64,000 nucleotides of DNA from Opitutus terrae PB90-1 (lineage in GTDB: Bacteria > Verrucomicrobiota > Verrucomicrobiia > Opitutales > Opitutaceae). This document shows, in pieces, positions 36,675-46,247 of the stretch (position 1 is the stretch's first letter; the number at the start of each line of letters is the position of its first letter). The notes under the pieces were generated by a model, which was not told the origin of the DNA, made no database searches, and was given only the letters and a program-made list of their open reading frames with translations. The position numbers and the translations under genes were made by a program. The stretch is from assembly GCF_000019965.1 (NCBI RefSeq), contig NC_010571.1:4907001-4971000 (forward strand). Direction: 5' to 3'.

Positions 36675-38663
36675 TTACAGCGACTGAGCGGCAGCGACGA
36701 CGGCTTCGGCGGTGATGCCGAGTTCCTTGAACACGACCGGCCCAGGAGCGCTCAGGCCAAAGCGGGCGATGCCCACCACCTTACCCTCGAGGCCGACGTA
36801 TTTATACCAGAGGTCCGGCACACCCGCCTCGACCGCGACACGCTTCCGGCAGCTGGCGGGCAGCACGCTCTCGCGATACTCCGGCGACTGCTGGTCAAAT
36901 CGCTGGAACGACGGCAGCGACACGACGCGCACGCCGGCACCGAGCGTCTTGGCCGCGGCGAGCGCGATCTGCAGTTCGCTGCCCGTCGCGATGAGGATGT
37001 GGGTGAGCGCCGCCGTTTCCTGCTTCGCCACGTAGCCGCCCTTGAGCACGCCTTCGCGGCGCGTCTGCACCGGAATGTCGTTCAGCATCGGCAGCGCCTG
37101 ACGCGTGAGCGCCAGCAGCGTCGGCCCATCCGTCCGTTCGAGCGCCGCAGCAAACGCGCCGGCGGTTTCCTCCGGATCCGCCGGACGGATCACATCCATG
37201 TTCGGAATCACGCGCAGCGCTGAGACCGTCTCCACCGGCTGGTGCGTCGGGCCGTCTTCGCCGACGCCGATCGAGTCGTGCGTGTAGATGTAGACGACGG
37301 GCAGATCCGATAGCGCCGCGAGCCGCATCGGCGGACGCGAGTAGTCGGCAAACACGAGGAACGTCGCCACGCTCGGACGGAAGAGCCCGTCGTAAGCGAT
37401 GCCGTTCGCGATCGCGGCCATGCCGTGCTCGCGAATGCCGAAGCGAATATTCCGGCCGCCGCGATTGCTCGGGTCAAAGTCCTTGTCCGCCGCGATGAGG
37501 TTCAACGTCGAGCCGTAGAGGTCGGCGCTGCCGCCGATCAGCAGCGGCAGTTCCGCGGCGACGGGCTGCAGCACGTCGCGTCCCGCCGCGCGCGTGGCGA
37601 GCTTGGCGTCGGCCGGGAACGCCGGGATCTTCGCGAGCAGTGCGCTCGCGTTCGGCGCGTTCTTCGCGGAGTCGAGCAGCGCGGCCTTGTCCGGATTAGC
37701 GGTGCGCCACGCCTCAAACGTCTTTTCCCACTTCTTGTAGTGGCGGAGCAGTCGTTTCAGATGATCCGCGAAATAGGCGCGGACGTCGTCGCTCACGAAG
37801 AAGTGCTGGTCGGCCGGCAAGCCAAGTCCGGCGCGCGCGCTGTCGGCGAACTTTGCCCCGCCCTCGCCATGGCCCTTGGCCGTGCCGGCGACTTCCGGGA
37901 TGCCGCGCGCGATCTGCGTCTTCGCGATGATCAGCTGCGGTTTTCCACTCGTTGCCTTCTTGGCCTTGTTGAAGGCCTTCAGGAACACCGCCATGTCGTG
38001 GCCGTCGATCGTCTGCACGTCCCAGCCGATGGCCTTGAAGCGCGCGGCGGCGTTCTCGCTCTGCGTCTTCACCGCCATCGCGTCGAGCGTCACGTCGTTC
38101 GAGTCGTAAATCAGGATCAGGTTGTCGAGCTTCTGGTGCCCGGCGAACGCCACGGCCTCCATCGCCACGCCTTCCTGCATGCAGCCGTCGCCCGCGAGGC
38201 AAACGACATGATAGTCGAAAACCGTGTGCTCGGGCGTGTTGAACCGCGCCGCCGCCATCTGGCCGGCGACCGCCATGCCGACCGCGTTGCCCACCCCCTG
38301 CCCCAGCGGGCCGGTCGTCGCCTCGACGCCGGGCGTCTCGCGGAATTCCGGGTGCCCCGGCGTGATGCTGTGCAACGCGCGGAACTTCTTCACCTCGTCC
38401 AGCGGGATGTCGTAGCCGCTCAGGTGCAGCCACGCGTAGAGGAACATGCTGCCGTGGCCGGCGGAGAGAACGAAACGATCGCGGTTGAGCCAGCGCGGAT
38501 GCTCCGGGTTGTGCACCAGCGCATGGCCGTAAAGCACGGCGCCGATTTCGGCGGCTCCGAGCGGGAGCCCGAGGTGGCCCGACGAGCACGCGTGCACCGC
38601 GTCGATGGCGAGTCCACGCGCCTGATTGGCAGCCTTGGCGAGAAGGGGAGTTTGGAGCGGCAT
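36675..38663 (-). CDS. tkt: Transketolase
   Basis: 662 residues, the standard length. It moves two-carbon units between sugar phosphates in the pentose phosphate pathway with thiamine diphosphate. TPP motif [18 protein letters not shown], the [16 protein letters not shown] loop of the pyrimidine domain, and the C-terminal domain ending [14 protein letters not shown] are present. Single gene with its own terminator and a palindrome-filled upstream spacer. Confidence 0.96.
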   Translation of the reverse strand: MPLQTPLLAKAANQARGLAIDAVHACSSGHLGLPLGAAEIGAVLYGHALVHNPEHPRWLNRDRFVLSAGHGSMFLYAWLHLSGYDIPLDEVKKFRALHSITPGHPEFRETPGVEATTGPLGQGVGNAVGMAVAGQMAAARFNTPEHTVFDYHVVCLAGDGCMQEGVAMEAVAFAGHQKLDNLILIYDSNDVTLDAMAVKTQSENAAARFKAIGWDVQTIDGHDMAVFLKAFNKAKKATSGKPQLIIAKTQIARGIPEVAGTAKGHGEGGAKFADSARAGLGLPADQHFFVSDDVRAYFADHLKRLLRHYKKWEKTFEAWRTANPDKAALLDSAKNAPNASALLAKIPAFPADAKLATRAAGRDVLQPVAAELPLLIGGSADLYGSTLNLIAADKDFDPSNRGGRNIRFGIREHGMAAIANGIAYDGLFRPSVATFLVFADYSRPPMRLAALSDLPVVYIYTHDSIGVGEDGPTHQPVETVSALRVIPNMDVIRPADPEETAGAFAAALERTDGPTLLALTRQALPMLNDIPVQTRREGVLKGGYVAKQETAALTHILIATGSELQIALAAAKTLGAGVRVVSLPSFQRFDQQSPEYRESVLPASCRKRVAVEAGVPDLWYKYVGLEGKVVGIARFGLSAPGPVVFKELGITAEAVVAAAQSL

Positions 38664-38777
38664 AAAAGTTGGAAGGTTAGGACTAGGATGCGGCGGCGAG
38701 CCGGGGAAGAAGAAACTCAGCGTGCAGTCTTCGCCGGGGGATGCAACCGGCGACGGAATTCAGTCTAACATTGTGCC

Positions 38778-38955
38778 TTGGGAGCGCGGGTGTCGCGCCC
38801 GCCGCAGGTTGGCGGCGGATCGTCGCGCGAGATGCGCCTGCCGTTCCGGCAGGCCTTGTCGGCCTTCGCGCTCAAACCCGCCGGGACGGCGGGCTCCACC
38901 TGTGGCAGCCGTGCCGATTACGGCGCGGTCCGCATGGCGAAGCCATGCGGCTACG
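38778..38955. repeat. Cluster of palindromes upstream of tkt
   Basis: GGGAGCGCGGGTGTCGCGCCC (near 38780), TGCCGTTCCGGCA (near 38839), CCCGCCGGGACGGCGGG (38877-38893) and a GCCGATTACGGCGCGG...AAGCCATGCGGCTAC element (38913-38955). They fill the 38664-38980 gap; no gene is seen there. Confidence 0.75.
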
Positions 38956-38980
38956 GGGATACCCTCCTCGCCACCCTGCC

Positions 38981-40048
38981 CTACTGCAGCTCCTTCGGCA
39001 GCATGGGCATCAATTTCTTGATGTCCTGCACCGCGTCGCGATGGCAGACGAGCACGGCATCCGGAGTCTCGACGACCACAAGGTCCTTCACCCCCACGAG
39101 AGCCACCACGCGGCCGTTGCTGATCGCGATGTTCCGCGTTGCATTCTCCGCGAGGACCGCGCCCTTCACCGCGTTGCCCGCGGCGTCCTGCTGCAGATGC
39201 GGCGGCAACGAGGTCCACATGCCGACGTCGTCCCAATCGTATTCCGCGAGGATGGTTTCGACGCGCGCGGCCTTTTCCATCACGGCGTAATCGACCGAGG
39301 TTTTCGGGAGTGCGCCGAACCGCGCTTGGAGATACGCGCTGGGATCGCCCGCGGGGAACTCGCGCACGAACTTCGCGAGGGCCGGAGCGTGCCGCTCCGC
39401 CTCGTCGAGAAACGCGCTCACGCGCCAGATGAACATGCCGGCATTCCACGCGTGATTGCCGCCGGCGACGTAGCGCTCGGCCGTCGGCAGATCCGGCTTC
39501 TCCACGAAACGCACCGCGCGGCGCACCACGCCGAGGGTCGGGGTGCGGTCCAGTTCCTCGCCCATTTCGAGGTAACCGAATCCCGGTGACGGATAGCTCG
39601 GCTTGATCGCAAACGTCAGCAGCGCATCGGTGCCGGCCGCGCGCGCCAGCGCGGCCCCGAGCTGTTCGGCGAGCCGGGCGGTGTTCTTGATCAGATGATC
39701 GGCCGGCAGCAGCGCCATCACGCCGTCCTTCGCCCGCGCGCGCACGAGGCCGGTGGCCAGCGCCGCGGCCGGCGCGGTGTCGCGTTTTTCCGGTTCGGCG
39801 ATGATCTGATCGGGCGCGAGCATCGGCAACGCCGCGCGGGTGGGCTCGAGCTGCGCCTCGTTGGTCAGCACGAAAATGTTCGCGCGTGGCACCACGCCTT
39901 CGAACCGCCGCACCGTTTCCTCGAGCAGGGTGCGCTCGGAGAAAAGCTTGAGCAGGTGCTTCGGCGTGCGCCGCCGGCTCATCGGCCAGAAGCGTTCGCC
40001 GCTGCCGCCAGCCATGATGCAGACGTAGGTGTTCGAATGTTCGTTCAT
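38981..40048 (-). CDS. Mannose-1-phosphate guanylyltransferase
   Basis: 355 residues. Nucleotidyltransferase signature MAGGSGERFWPMSRRRTPKH near the N-terminus, then LLPADHLI (metal Asp) and VRFVEKPDLPTAERYV. NAGMFIWR and VDYAVMEKA are typical for the family. It makes GDP-mannose for surface glycans. It lacks the C-terminal phosphomannose isomerase domain of bifunctional ManC/AlgA, so it is the short form. No glycan cluster is adjacent. Confidence 0.92.
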   Translation of the reverse strand: MNEHSNTYVCIMAGGSGERFWPMSRRRTPKHLLKLFSERTLLEETVRRFEGVVPRANIFVLTNEAQLEPTRAALPMLAPDQIIAEPEKRDTAPAAALATGLVRARAKDGVMALLPADHLIKNTARLAEQLGAALARAAGTDALLTFAIKPSYPSPGFGYLEMGEELDRTPTLGVVRRAVRFVEKPDLPTAERYVAGGNHAWNAGMFIWRVSAFLDEAERHAPALAKFVREFPAGDPSAYLQARFGALPKTSVDYAVMEKAARVETILAEYDWDDVGMWTSLPPHLQQDAAGNAVKGAVLAENATRNIAISNGRVVALVGVKDLVVVETPDAVLVCHRDAVQDIKKLMPMLPKELQ

Positions 40049-40136
40049 GCGGGAAGAGGAATGTGCGGGACGCGCCGGCCCCGCGAAAGGGCCAAGCCTG
40101 AACGCTTAAAACGGGTTAGGTTCCCCGCGTCCACCC

Positions 40137-41132
40137 TTACGTCACCTGCACCACGATCTTCCCGAACTGCCCCCCGCGCTCCATCAACGCGAACGCATCG
40201 CCGGCCCGCGCGAACGGCACGATTTCGCTGACCACCGGCCGCACGCGATGCGCGGCGAGAAACTGCGTCATCGCCGCCCAATCCGCCGGCGAGCCCATCG
40301 TCGTGCCGAGCAGCGACAGCTGCCGCCAGAAAATCTTCCGCATCGGCAGCACCGGCGGATCGCCGCGCGTCGCGCCGAAAAACGCCACGCGCCCGCCCGG
40401 CGTGGCGAGATCGAGCACGCTCGGGAATCCGGGGCCGCCCGCGCTGTCGACGATCACGTGAAAGTGGCCGGCGGTTTTCGCGAGCTGCGCCGACCAGTCC
40501 GCGTCGGTGTAATTCGCCCCACCCCGCGCGCCCAGTTCCACGGCACGCGCAATCTTCTCGGCCGAGCTCGACGTCACCCACACCTCCGCGCCCGCCGCCA
40601 CCGCGAACTGCAGCGCAAACAGCGCCACGCCGCCGCCGATTCCGGTGATCAACACGCGCTCGCCGCGCTGCAGGCGCGCCCGCGACATCAGTGCCCGCCA
40701 CGCGGTCAACCCCGCCAGCGGCACCGCCGCCGCCTCGGTCCACGATAGATGACCGGGCTTCGCCGCCAGCTGCGCGACCGGCACCGCGATCTTTTCCGCC
40801 AGCGTGCCGTCGCGCGGCAGCCCGAGAATCGAGAAATCCTTTCCCTGCGCGTTCTCATCCGAACCCCAATTGAAGCTCGGATTGATGATCACCTCGCGGC
40901 CGATCCACGACGGATCCCCGCCATCCGCGGTTGCGGATACGACGCCGGCCCCGTCGGAACCCGGGATGCAGGGATACTTTAATCCGGCGTACTGACCGGC
41001 CTTGATCCACACGTCGCGGTGATTCAGCGCCGCCGCGCGGATATCGACCACGACCTCGCCCGCCGCGGGCGTCGGCTCCGCCACGTCGGCGATGGCGAGT
41101 TGGTCAACGGCGGTGAGTCGAACGGCGCGCAT
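40137..41132 (-). CDS. Medium-chain reductase, quinone-oxidoreductase-like
   Basis: 331 residues from ATG at 41132 (MRAVRLTAV). GroES-like fold 1-120 with ALNHRDVWIKAGQY and PGSDGAGVV. Rossmann loop LITGIGGGVALFALQFA binds NADPH. The four-Cys structural zinc lobe is absent, and the catalytic zinc Cys is not evident, so a zinc-free reductase is more likely than an alcohol dehydrogenase. The substrate is unknown. It lies 88 bp upstream of (and in line with) the guanylyltransferase gene, but no functional link is apparent. Confidence 0.82.
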   Translation of the reverse strand: MRAVRLTAVDQLAIADVAEPTPAAGEVVVDIRAAALNHRDVWIKAGQYAGLKYPCIPGSDGAGVVSATADGGDPSWIGREVIINPSFNWGSDENAQGKDFSILGLPRDGTLAEKIAVPVAQLAAKPGHLSWTEAAAVPLAGLTAWRALMSRARLQRGERVLITGIGGGVALFALQFAVAAGAEVWVTSSSAEKIARAVELGARGGANYTDADWSAQLAKTAGHFHVIVDSAGGPGFPSVLDLATPGGRVAFFGATRGDPPVLPMRKIFWRQLSLLGTTMGSPADWAAMTQFLAAHRVRPVVSEIVPFARAGDAFALMERGGQFGKIVVQVT

Positions 41133-41142
41133 GGAGGGAGTC

Positions 41143-41238
41143 ACAAGTGCCAAGTAACAAGTGACAAGTTCGCGAACGTGCAACCGCCAGGAGTTTTCCT
41201 CGCAGCTTGATCCTTGGTCCTTGTTCCTCGTTACTTCG
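41143..41238. repeat. Facing 7-bp tandem arrays between divergent genes
   Basis: Left: aagtgcc, aagtaac, aagtgac, aagttcg. The right, read on the opposite strand, is aagtaac, gaggaac, aaggacc, aaggatc, aag. It fills the 115-bp spacer between the MDR reductase and the rluE-like gene, so both promoters must overlap it. Confidence 0.88.
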
Positions 41239-41247
41239 GTCAGAGCC

Positions 41248-41814
41248 ATGCTCTGCGCGCTCCACAAACCTTACGGTGTGCTCTCGCAATTCACGCCCGA
41301 GCCCGGATCCCGCTGGCGCACGCTCGCGGAGTTCGGGCTGCCGCCAGCAGTCTATCCGCTAGGTCGGCTCGATGCCGATTCCGAGGGGCTGCTGCTGCTG
41401 AGCGACGAACCGGGATTGAATACCCGGCTGCTCAATCCCGACCAAGCGCATCGACGCGAATACTGGGTGCAGGTGGAACGCGTGCCCACCGATGCGGCGC
41501 TCGCGCAACTGCAGCGCGGCGTGAAGATCGGCGACTACGCGACGCGGCCGTGTGCTGCGCGGCGGCTCGATCCGGCGCCCACGCTGCCGCCACGCGATCC
41601 GCCGATTCGCGCGCGCAAGAACGTGCCCGATTGCTGGCTGGCGCTCGAACTCATCGAAGGCAAGAACCGGCAAGTCCGCCGGATGACCGCCGCGATCGGC
41701 CATCCCACACTGCGTCTGGTCCGCGTGCGCATCGGCGATTTCGCGCTCGGGAAACTCGCGGTCGGACAGTGGCGGGAGCTGACGGCGGACGAGCGGAAAT
41801 CCGTCTTTTGCTAG
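41248..41814 (+). CDS. rRNA pseudouridine synthase, RluE-like
   Basis: 188 residues from ATG at 41248, with no S4 domain, which fits the RluE group. It starts LCALHKPYGVLSQFTPEPGS. The catalytic Asp is in YPLGRLDADSEGLLLLSD, and LIEGKNRQVRRMTAAIGHPT follows. RluE modifies one uridine in 23S rRNA. The exact target is inferred from family only. Confidence 0.88.
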   Translation: MLCALHKPYGVLSQFTPEPGSRWRTLAEFGLPPAVYPLGRLDADSEGLLLLSDEPGLNTRLLNPDQAHRREYWVQVERVPTDAALAQLQRGVKIGDYATRPCAARRLDPAPTLPPRDPPIRARKNVPDCWLALELIEGKNRQVRRMTAAIGHPTLRLVRVRIGDFALGKLAVGQWRELTADERKSVFC

Positions 41815-41820
41815 CCTGCA

Positions 41821-41894
41821 GATGGAGCCCGCCGTCCCCAGCGGGCTGTTCGTGCACCGACCGCGGAGCCCGCCGGGATGGCGGGCTCTACCTC
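41821..41894. repeat. Inverted repeat pair GAGCCCGCC...GGCGGGCTC
   Basis: GGAGCCCGCCGTCCCCAGCGGGC lies at the left and GGAGCCCGCCGGGATGGCGGGCTC at the right, each a hairpin. The second type also occurs at about 38875-38897. It sits between convergent genes. Confidence 0.75.
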
Positions 41895-41899
41895 AGCGC

Positions 41900-42550
41900 T
41901 CACCGTTCCTCGATCACGTCCTCGCGCTTGAACCGGACTTTCTTCGTGTGAGCGTATTTGTCGTTCGGGTCGCGGTAACCTGCTGCGCAGGCGACCACAC
42001 TCGAATAATCCGTTCCGGCCAGCCCGAGGATCTCGTCGAATTTCGCCGGTTCGAAGCCTTCCATCGCACACGTGTCGACGCCCAGCACCGCCGCGGCCGT
42101 CACGAAGCTGCCCAGCGCGATGTAGATCTGGTGCGTCTGCCACATGTCGAGCCGGCCTTCGGCGCGCGCCTGATCGAGATTTCGCAACGCCATCTGGCCA
42201 AACCGCGAGAGCGCTTCCGTCGTGGTCCCGCGCACCTCCGCCATTCGGGCCACGTGCCGGTCGACGTGCTCCGCGCCCAGGTTCTTCCGCACCGCGAACA
42301 CGACAAAGTGGGAGCACTCTGTCACCTGCGATTGGTCCCACGCAGCCGGGCGCAGTTGCGCGCGCAAGGTCGGATCGGTGACGACAAAAAATCTCCATGG
42401 CTGCAGTCCGATCGACGACGGCGAGAGGACCAACGCGCCTTCGAGGGCGCTCCACGTTTCCGCCGGGATTTTCCGCGTGGGATCGAACTTTTTCACTGCA
42501 TACCGCCACTGCAGCGCGGCGGTCAGCGTCTCGGGAGTGATCGGCGTCAT
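41900..42550 (-). CDS. NfsB-like NAD(P)H nitroreductase
   Basis: 216 residues, the standard size. FMN-binding start LQWRYAVKKFDPTRKIP, then LSPSSIGLQPWRFFVV, and C-terminal CAAGYRDPNDKYAHTKKVRF. Such enzymes reduce nitroaromatics, quinones and related electrophiles. It follows the Old Yellow Enzyme gene in the same direction after a 155-bp gap and may belong to the TetR-controlled group. Confidence 0.9.
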   Translation of the reverse strand: MTPITPETLTAALQWRYAVKKFDPTRKIPAETWSALEGALVLSPSSIGLQPWRFFVVTDPTLRAQLRPAAWDQSQVTECSHFVVFAVRKNLGAEHVDRHVARMAEVRGTTTEALSRFGQMALRNLDQARAEGRLDMWQTHQIYIALGSFVTAAAVLGVDTCAMEGFEPAKFDEILGLAGTDYSSVVACAAGYRDPNDKYAHTKKVRFKREDVIEER

Positions 42551-42705
42551 GCGCCCGAACCATGCGCGAACGAGGGGCGAACGCCAATCCGGAAGCGGCG
42601 CCCGCGCCGTTCCGTGCGGGGGACGGGGTTATGCGCCGGCGCGGCGGGCGACGCGATTCGATCGCGGCTTACAGCCGCTCCGACCCGCGCCGCAGGCGTG
42701 CCGGT

Positions 42706-43776
42706 CTACCACGCGCGCGCGTATTGCAACGGTGGCGCCACGGCCTCGGCCTGTCCGAGCTCGCGCGCGGCGTGCGCCGGCCAATAAGGATCGCGCAAGA
42801 ATTGCCGCGCGAGCAGCACGACGTCGGCCTGCCCCGAGGTCACGATTTCGTTGGCCTGCTTGGGCTCGGTGATCAGCCCCACCGCAGCCGTCGCGATTTG
42901 CGCCTCGCGCCGGATCCGTTCGGCGAACGGCACCTGATAGCCCGGCTTCAGCGGAATCTTCGCATGCGGCACGATGCCACCCGAGCTGCAGTCGATCAGG
43001 TCAACGCCCTCCACCTTCAGCCGGCGCGACAGCTCCACGGATTGGTCAATGTCCCACGCGCCGTCCACCCAATCCGTGCACGAGAGTCGGACGGTGAGCG
43101 GGAACTTGTCGGGCCAGACCGCGCGCACCGCCCGCGTGGTTTCGAGCAGGAAGCGGATCCGGTTTTCAAAGCTGCCGCCATATTGGTCGGTGCGCAGGTT
43201 CGTGAGCGGCGAGAGAAACTGGTGGCTCAGGTAGCCATGCGCGGAGTGGAGTTCGAGCCATTCGAATCCCGCCGCGAGCGAGCGCTCCGCCGCGCTCACG
43301 AACGCCGCCTGCACGGCCTGAATCTCGGCCGTGGTCAACGCATGCGGCACCTTGTCCAGCCCGTCGCCAAACGCGATCGCACTGGGCGCGACCGGCGTCC
43401 AGCCACCGGCATTGTCCGCGAGATGGTCGCCGCCCACCCACGGCACCGCGGCGCTGGCTTTGCGCCCGGCATGCGCGAGCTGGATGCCCGGCACGGCGCC
43501 ATACTGTTTCAGGAAGCGGTTGATGCGCGCGAGCGGCTCGACGTGCCGGTCCGACCAAAGACCGAGATCACCCGGCGTGATCCGTCCCTCCGGTGTGACT
43601 CCGGTGGCCTCGACGATCACGAGCCCGGCGCCGCCCACCGCGCGCGAGCCGAGGTGCACGAGGTGCCAGTCGTTCGCCAGCCCGTCTACGGAGGAATACT
43701 CGCACATCGGCGAGACGCCCACGCGATTGCGCAGCGTGACGGATTTCAAGGTGTAAGAATCGAAGAGCGAAGGCAT
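42706..43776 (-). CDS. Old Yellow Enzyme family ene-reductase (YqjM/NamA class)
   Basis: 356 residues. FMN barrel with the class II features: GVSPMCEYSS near the N-terminus (Cys that tunes FMN), QLAHAGRKAS, and the substrate/FMN block HSAHGYLSHQFLSPLTN followed by RTDQYGGSFENRIRF. It reduces activated C=C bonds with NAD(P)H. It lies downstream of the efflux channel gene on the same strand. In E. coli the related NemA is controlled by the TetR-type NemR; a similar link here is inference. Confidence 0.92.
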   Translation of the reverse strand: MPSLFDSYTLKSVTLRNRVGVSPMCEYSSVDGLANDWHLVHLGSRAVGGAGLVIVEATGVTPEGRITPGDLGLWSDRHVEPLARINRFLKQYGAVPGIQLAHAGRKASAAVPWVGGDHLADNAGGWTPVAPSAIAFGDGLDKVPHALTTAEIQAVQAAFVSAAERSLAAGFEWLELHSAHGYLSHQFLSPLTNLRTDQYGGSFENRIRFLLETTRAVRAVWPDKFPLTVRLSCTDWVDGAWDIDQSVELSRRLKVEGVDLIDCSSGGIVPHAKIPLKPGYQVPFAERIRREAQIATAAVGLITEPKQANEIVTSGQADVVLLARQFLRDPYWPAHAARELGQAEAVAPPLQYARAW

Positions 43777-43836
43777 GGGTGTAAGAAAGTTAGTCCGACG
43801 CGCCGCCGGACCAAACGATTCGCCCGACCCGATGGA

Positions 43837-43908
43837 TCAGGAATTCGCGGCGGTGTCCCACGACACGAGGAACACCAGCGCCGCCAGTAGAAGAATCAAG
43901 GTGGTCAT
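43837..43908 (-). CDS. Tiny hydrophobic peptide (23 residues)
   Basis: The 23-residue frame starts MTTLILLLAALVFLVSWD and ends TAANS. It is one predicted transmembrane helix with a short polar tail. It begins 22 bases after the efflux channel stop, with GAGG about 12 bases upstream, and ends 61 bases before the ene-reductase start. Small peptides of this kind can attach to RND pumps (AcrZ is one), but no resemblance beyond size and topology is claimed. It could also be chance. Confidence 0.35.
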   Translation of the reverse strand: MTTLILLLAALVFLVSWDTAANS

Positions 43909-43929
43909 AAGCGCAATTCGCCTCGGTGG

Positions 43930-45360
43930 TCAGCGCGCCGCGAGCGAGCCGCCCGGCTGCGGCGCGTGCCAGCCGCCGCCCAGCGCTTTGATCAACGCCA
44001 CGCGCGTGGCCAGCTGGCGACCGATGAGCCGCGCGGTCGCTCGTTCCGTCGCCAGCGCCGTCCGCTGCGCATCGATGACCTCGAGGTAGGACACGTAGCC
44101 GGCGTCGTAGCGGATCTGCGCCAGCCGCTGCGCGCGGCGCGACGATTCGAGCGCGCGCTGCTGGGCGGCCGCCTCCTCCCCGATCAGTCGGCTGGCGGTC
44201 AACGCGTCCTGCACCTCGCGCAGCGCCACGAGCACACGCTGCCGGAACGCAGCCACCGCTTCGTCATACGCCGCGCGGCTGCGCGCGAGATTGGCGCGGT
44301 TGCGGCCGCCTTGGAAAATCGGCAGGTAAAGTTGCGGTCCGATCGACCAGATCCGTGAGTCCGACTCGGTCAACCGATCGATGTCCGCACTGGCATAGCC
44401 CGCAGAGCCGGTGAGCGAAATCGCCGGGAAGAACGCAGCCTTGGCGACACCAATCCGCGCGTTGGCCGCGGCGAGCGAACGCTCCGCGGCCGCGATGTCG
44501 GGCCGCCGCTCCAGCAACTCCGACGGCAGTCCCGCCGGCACGTGCGGCAGCACGGGCTCGTGCTCCACGACCGCGAGCACAAAACCGCTGGCAGGCTCGC
44601 CGACCAGCGTGGCGAGCGCGTTGGCCAACGCGGAACGCTGATTCGCCAGCGTCGCGCGTTCCGCCTCGGTGCTGGCCAGTTCGGTCTCGGCCCGCGCGGC
44701 ATCCAGATCGGCCGCCGTGCCGCTGCGCACGCGCGCGGTCGCGAGTTCCAGCGCGCGACGTCGCAGGCGCACGGTATCGTCCAGCAGCACCAGCTCCCGT
44801 TCGGTAGCACGGAGCGCGAAGTAGTTCGCCGCCACATCGGCCGTGAGCGACAGCCGGACGGATTCGAACGTCGCCTCGCTGGCCGCCGCGACGTCGCGGG
44901 CGGATTCGTTCAAGCGCCGCACGCGGCCAAACAGGTCGAGCTCCCACGCGGCGGTAAGTGGCGCGCGGTAGGTCGTGGTGCGCGGGTCGGGGAAGACATT
45001 CTCCGTCGTCTGCGAGGTCTGCTCGCGGATGACGGCGCCGTGGGCGGCGAGCTGCGGCCAGTAGTCGCCGCGCGCGATGCCGGCAGCCGCGCGGGCCTGC
45101 TCGACGCGCGCGGCGGCGGCACGCAGGTCCTGGTTGGCGGCGAGTGCGCGCGTCTCGAGTCCGTCGAGCACGGGATCGCCGAACAAATTCCACCACGCAC
45201 CGCGGGGCAGCGCGTCAGCCGGATCGGCGGTTTTCCAACCGCCAGCGTCGCGATAACTCGCCAGCGGCGGCAGGTCGGGTCGGTAGTAGTCAGGTCCGAC
45301 CTTTGGCAGTGCCGCAAACCCGAGCGTGGTGAATGCAAAAAACAGCGCGAGGATCTTCAT
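43930..45360 (-). CDS. NodT/OprM-type outer-membrane efflux channel without lipobox Cys
   Basis: 476 residues. KVGPDYYRPDLPPLASY is the NodT-family start and GAWWNLFGDPVLDGLETRAL follows. Two OEP repeats carry the ELLERRPDIAAAERSLAAAN and PQLYLPIFQGGR marks. Members are usually lipoproteins with Cys just before xVGPDY. Here the stretch is LGFAALPKVGPDY with no Cys, so it may be processed as an ordinary secreted protein or the start may be misjudged. It completes the MFP-RND-OMF set with an SDR gene inserted before it. Confidence 0.88.
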   Translation of the reverse strand: MKILALFFAFTTLGFAALPKVGPDYYRPDLPPLASYRDAGGWKTADPADALPRGAWWNLFGDPVLDGLETRALAANQDLRAAAARVEQARAAAGIARGDYWPQLAAHGAVIREQTSQTTENVFPDPRTTTYRAPLTAAWELDLFGRVRRLNESARDVAAASEATFESVRLSLTADVAANYFALRATERELVLLDDTVRLRRRALELATARVRSGTAADLDAARAETELASTEAERATLANQRSALANALATLVGEPASGFVLAVVEHEPVLPHVPAGLPSELLERRPDIAAAERSLAAANARIGVAKAAFFPAISLTGSAGYASADIDRLTESDSRIWSIGPQLYLPIFQGGRNRANLARSRAAYDEAVAAFRQRVLVALREVQDALTASRLIGEEAAAQQRALESSRRAQRLAQIRYDAGYVSYLEVIDAQRTALATERATARLIGRQLATRVALIKALGGGWHAPQPGGSLAAR

Positions 45361-45424
45361 GATTCGTCAAAGGTGTGCTCCGTGCAGGCGTGTTGTGGTC
45401 GGCGGCCCGTATGCGCGCCCCTGT

Positions 45425-46192
45425 TCAGTGCGGGTGTCCGCCCGCCACCGCGATCGTCTCGCCGGTGATCCAACCGGAATCCCCGGAGGCGAGAAACACC
45501 GCCACGCGTCCGATGTCGTCCGGCTGCCCCGTCCGGCCGAGCGGCGTGTCCTGGATGATCTGTTTCTCGAAATCGCTGCCGATGATTCCGCCCGCGCGAC
45601 TGCCCTCGGTGTCGACGGCGCCGGGGTTGAGCGAGTTGACGCGGATGCGGCGGGCACCGAGCTCCTTGGCGAGCGAGCGCGTGATGGCGTCGACGGCGGC
45701 TTTGGTCGCGCTGTAGCCCGAGCCGTTCGCCAGGGCGAACGTGCTCACGATCGACCCGACGTTGATGATGACGCCGCCGTGTTCGTCGAAGTGATCGACC
45801 GCTTTCTGCGTGGCCAGCAGCAGGCCGAGGACGTTCACGTCGAAGTGCCGGTGGAAATGCGCCTCGGTGATCTGGCCGAGCGGGGCGAAATCGTAGACGC
45901 CCGCGTTGTTCACCAGGATGTCGAGCCGGCCGAAGGCCGCGATCGTCTCGGCGAACAGGCGGTCGATGTCGGCGCGCTTCGATACGTCGGCTTGCACGGC
46001 AACCGCGCGACCGCCGTGCTGTGTGATCTGGCCGGCGACGCGCTCGGCGCCTTCGCGGCTGCTGGTGTAGTTGACGACGACCGCCGCCCCGGCTTCGCCG
46101 AGGTGCAGGGCAATCGACGCGCCAATGCCTTTGGACGCGCCGGTGACAAGGGCGACTTTGCCGAAGAGTTTGGGTTTCGTGTGAGTAGACAT
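45425..46192 (-). CDS. Short-chain dehydrogenase/reductase within the efflux operon
   Basis: 255 residues from ATG at 46192 (MSTHTKPKLF). Cofactor loop LVTGASKGIGASIALHLG; the NYTSSREGAE pattern after beta-2 suggests NADP(H). NNAGVYDFAPL, catalytic Ser in NVGSIVSTFA, and Tyr/Lys in YSATKAAVDAIT. C-terminal GETIAVAGGHPH. It lies 55 bp after the RND gene and 64 bp before the channel gene. Its substrate is unknown; the place suggests carbonyl detoxification (inference). Confidence 0.9.
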   Translation of the reverse strand: MSTHTKPKLFGKVALVTGASKGIGASIALHLGEAGAAVVVNYTSSREGAERVAGQITQHGGRAVAVQADVSKRADIDRLFAETIAAFGRLDILVNNAGVYDFAPLGQITEAHFHRHFDVNVLGLLLATQKAVDHFDEHGGVIINVGSIVSTFALANGSGYSATKAAVDAITRSLAKELGARRIRVNSLNPGAVDTEGSRAGGIIGSDFEKQIIQDTPLGRTGQPDDIGRVAVFLASGDSGWITGETIAVAGGHPH

Positions 46193-46247
46193 GGGAGGGA
46201 TGGGTTGAAGAACGAGGTTGCTGACTGAGAGATGAGGGCACGGCGGC

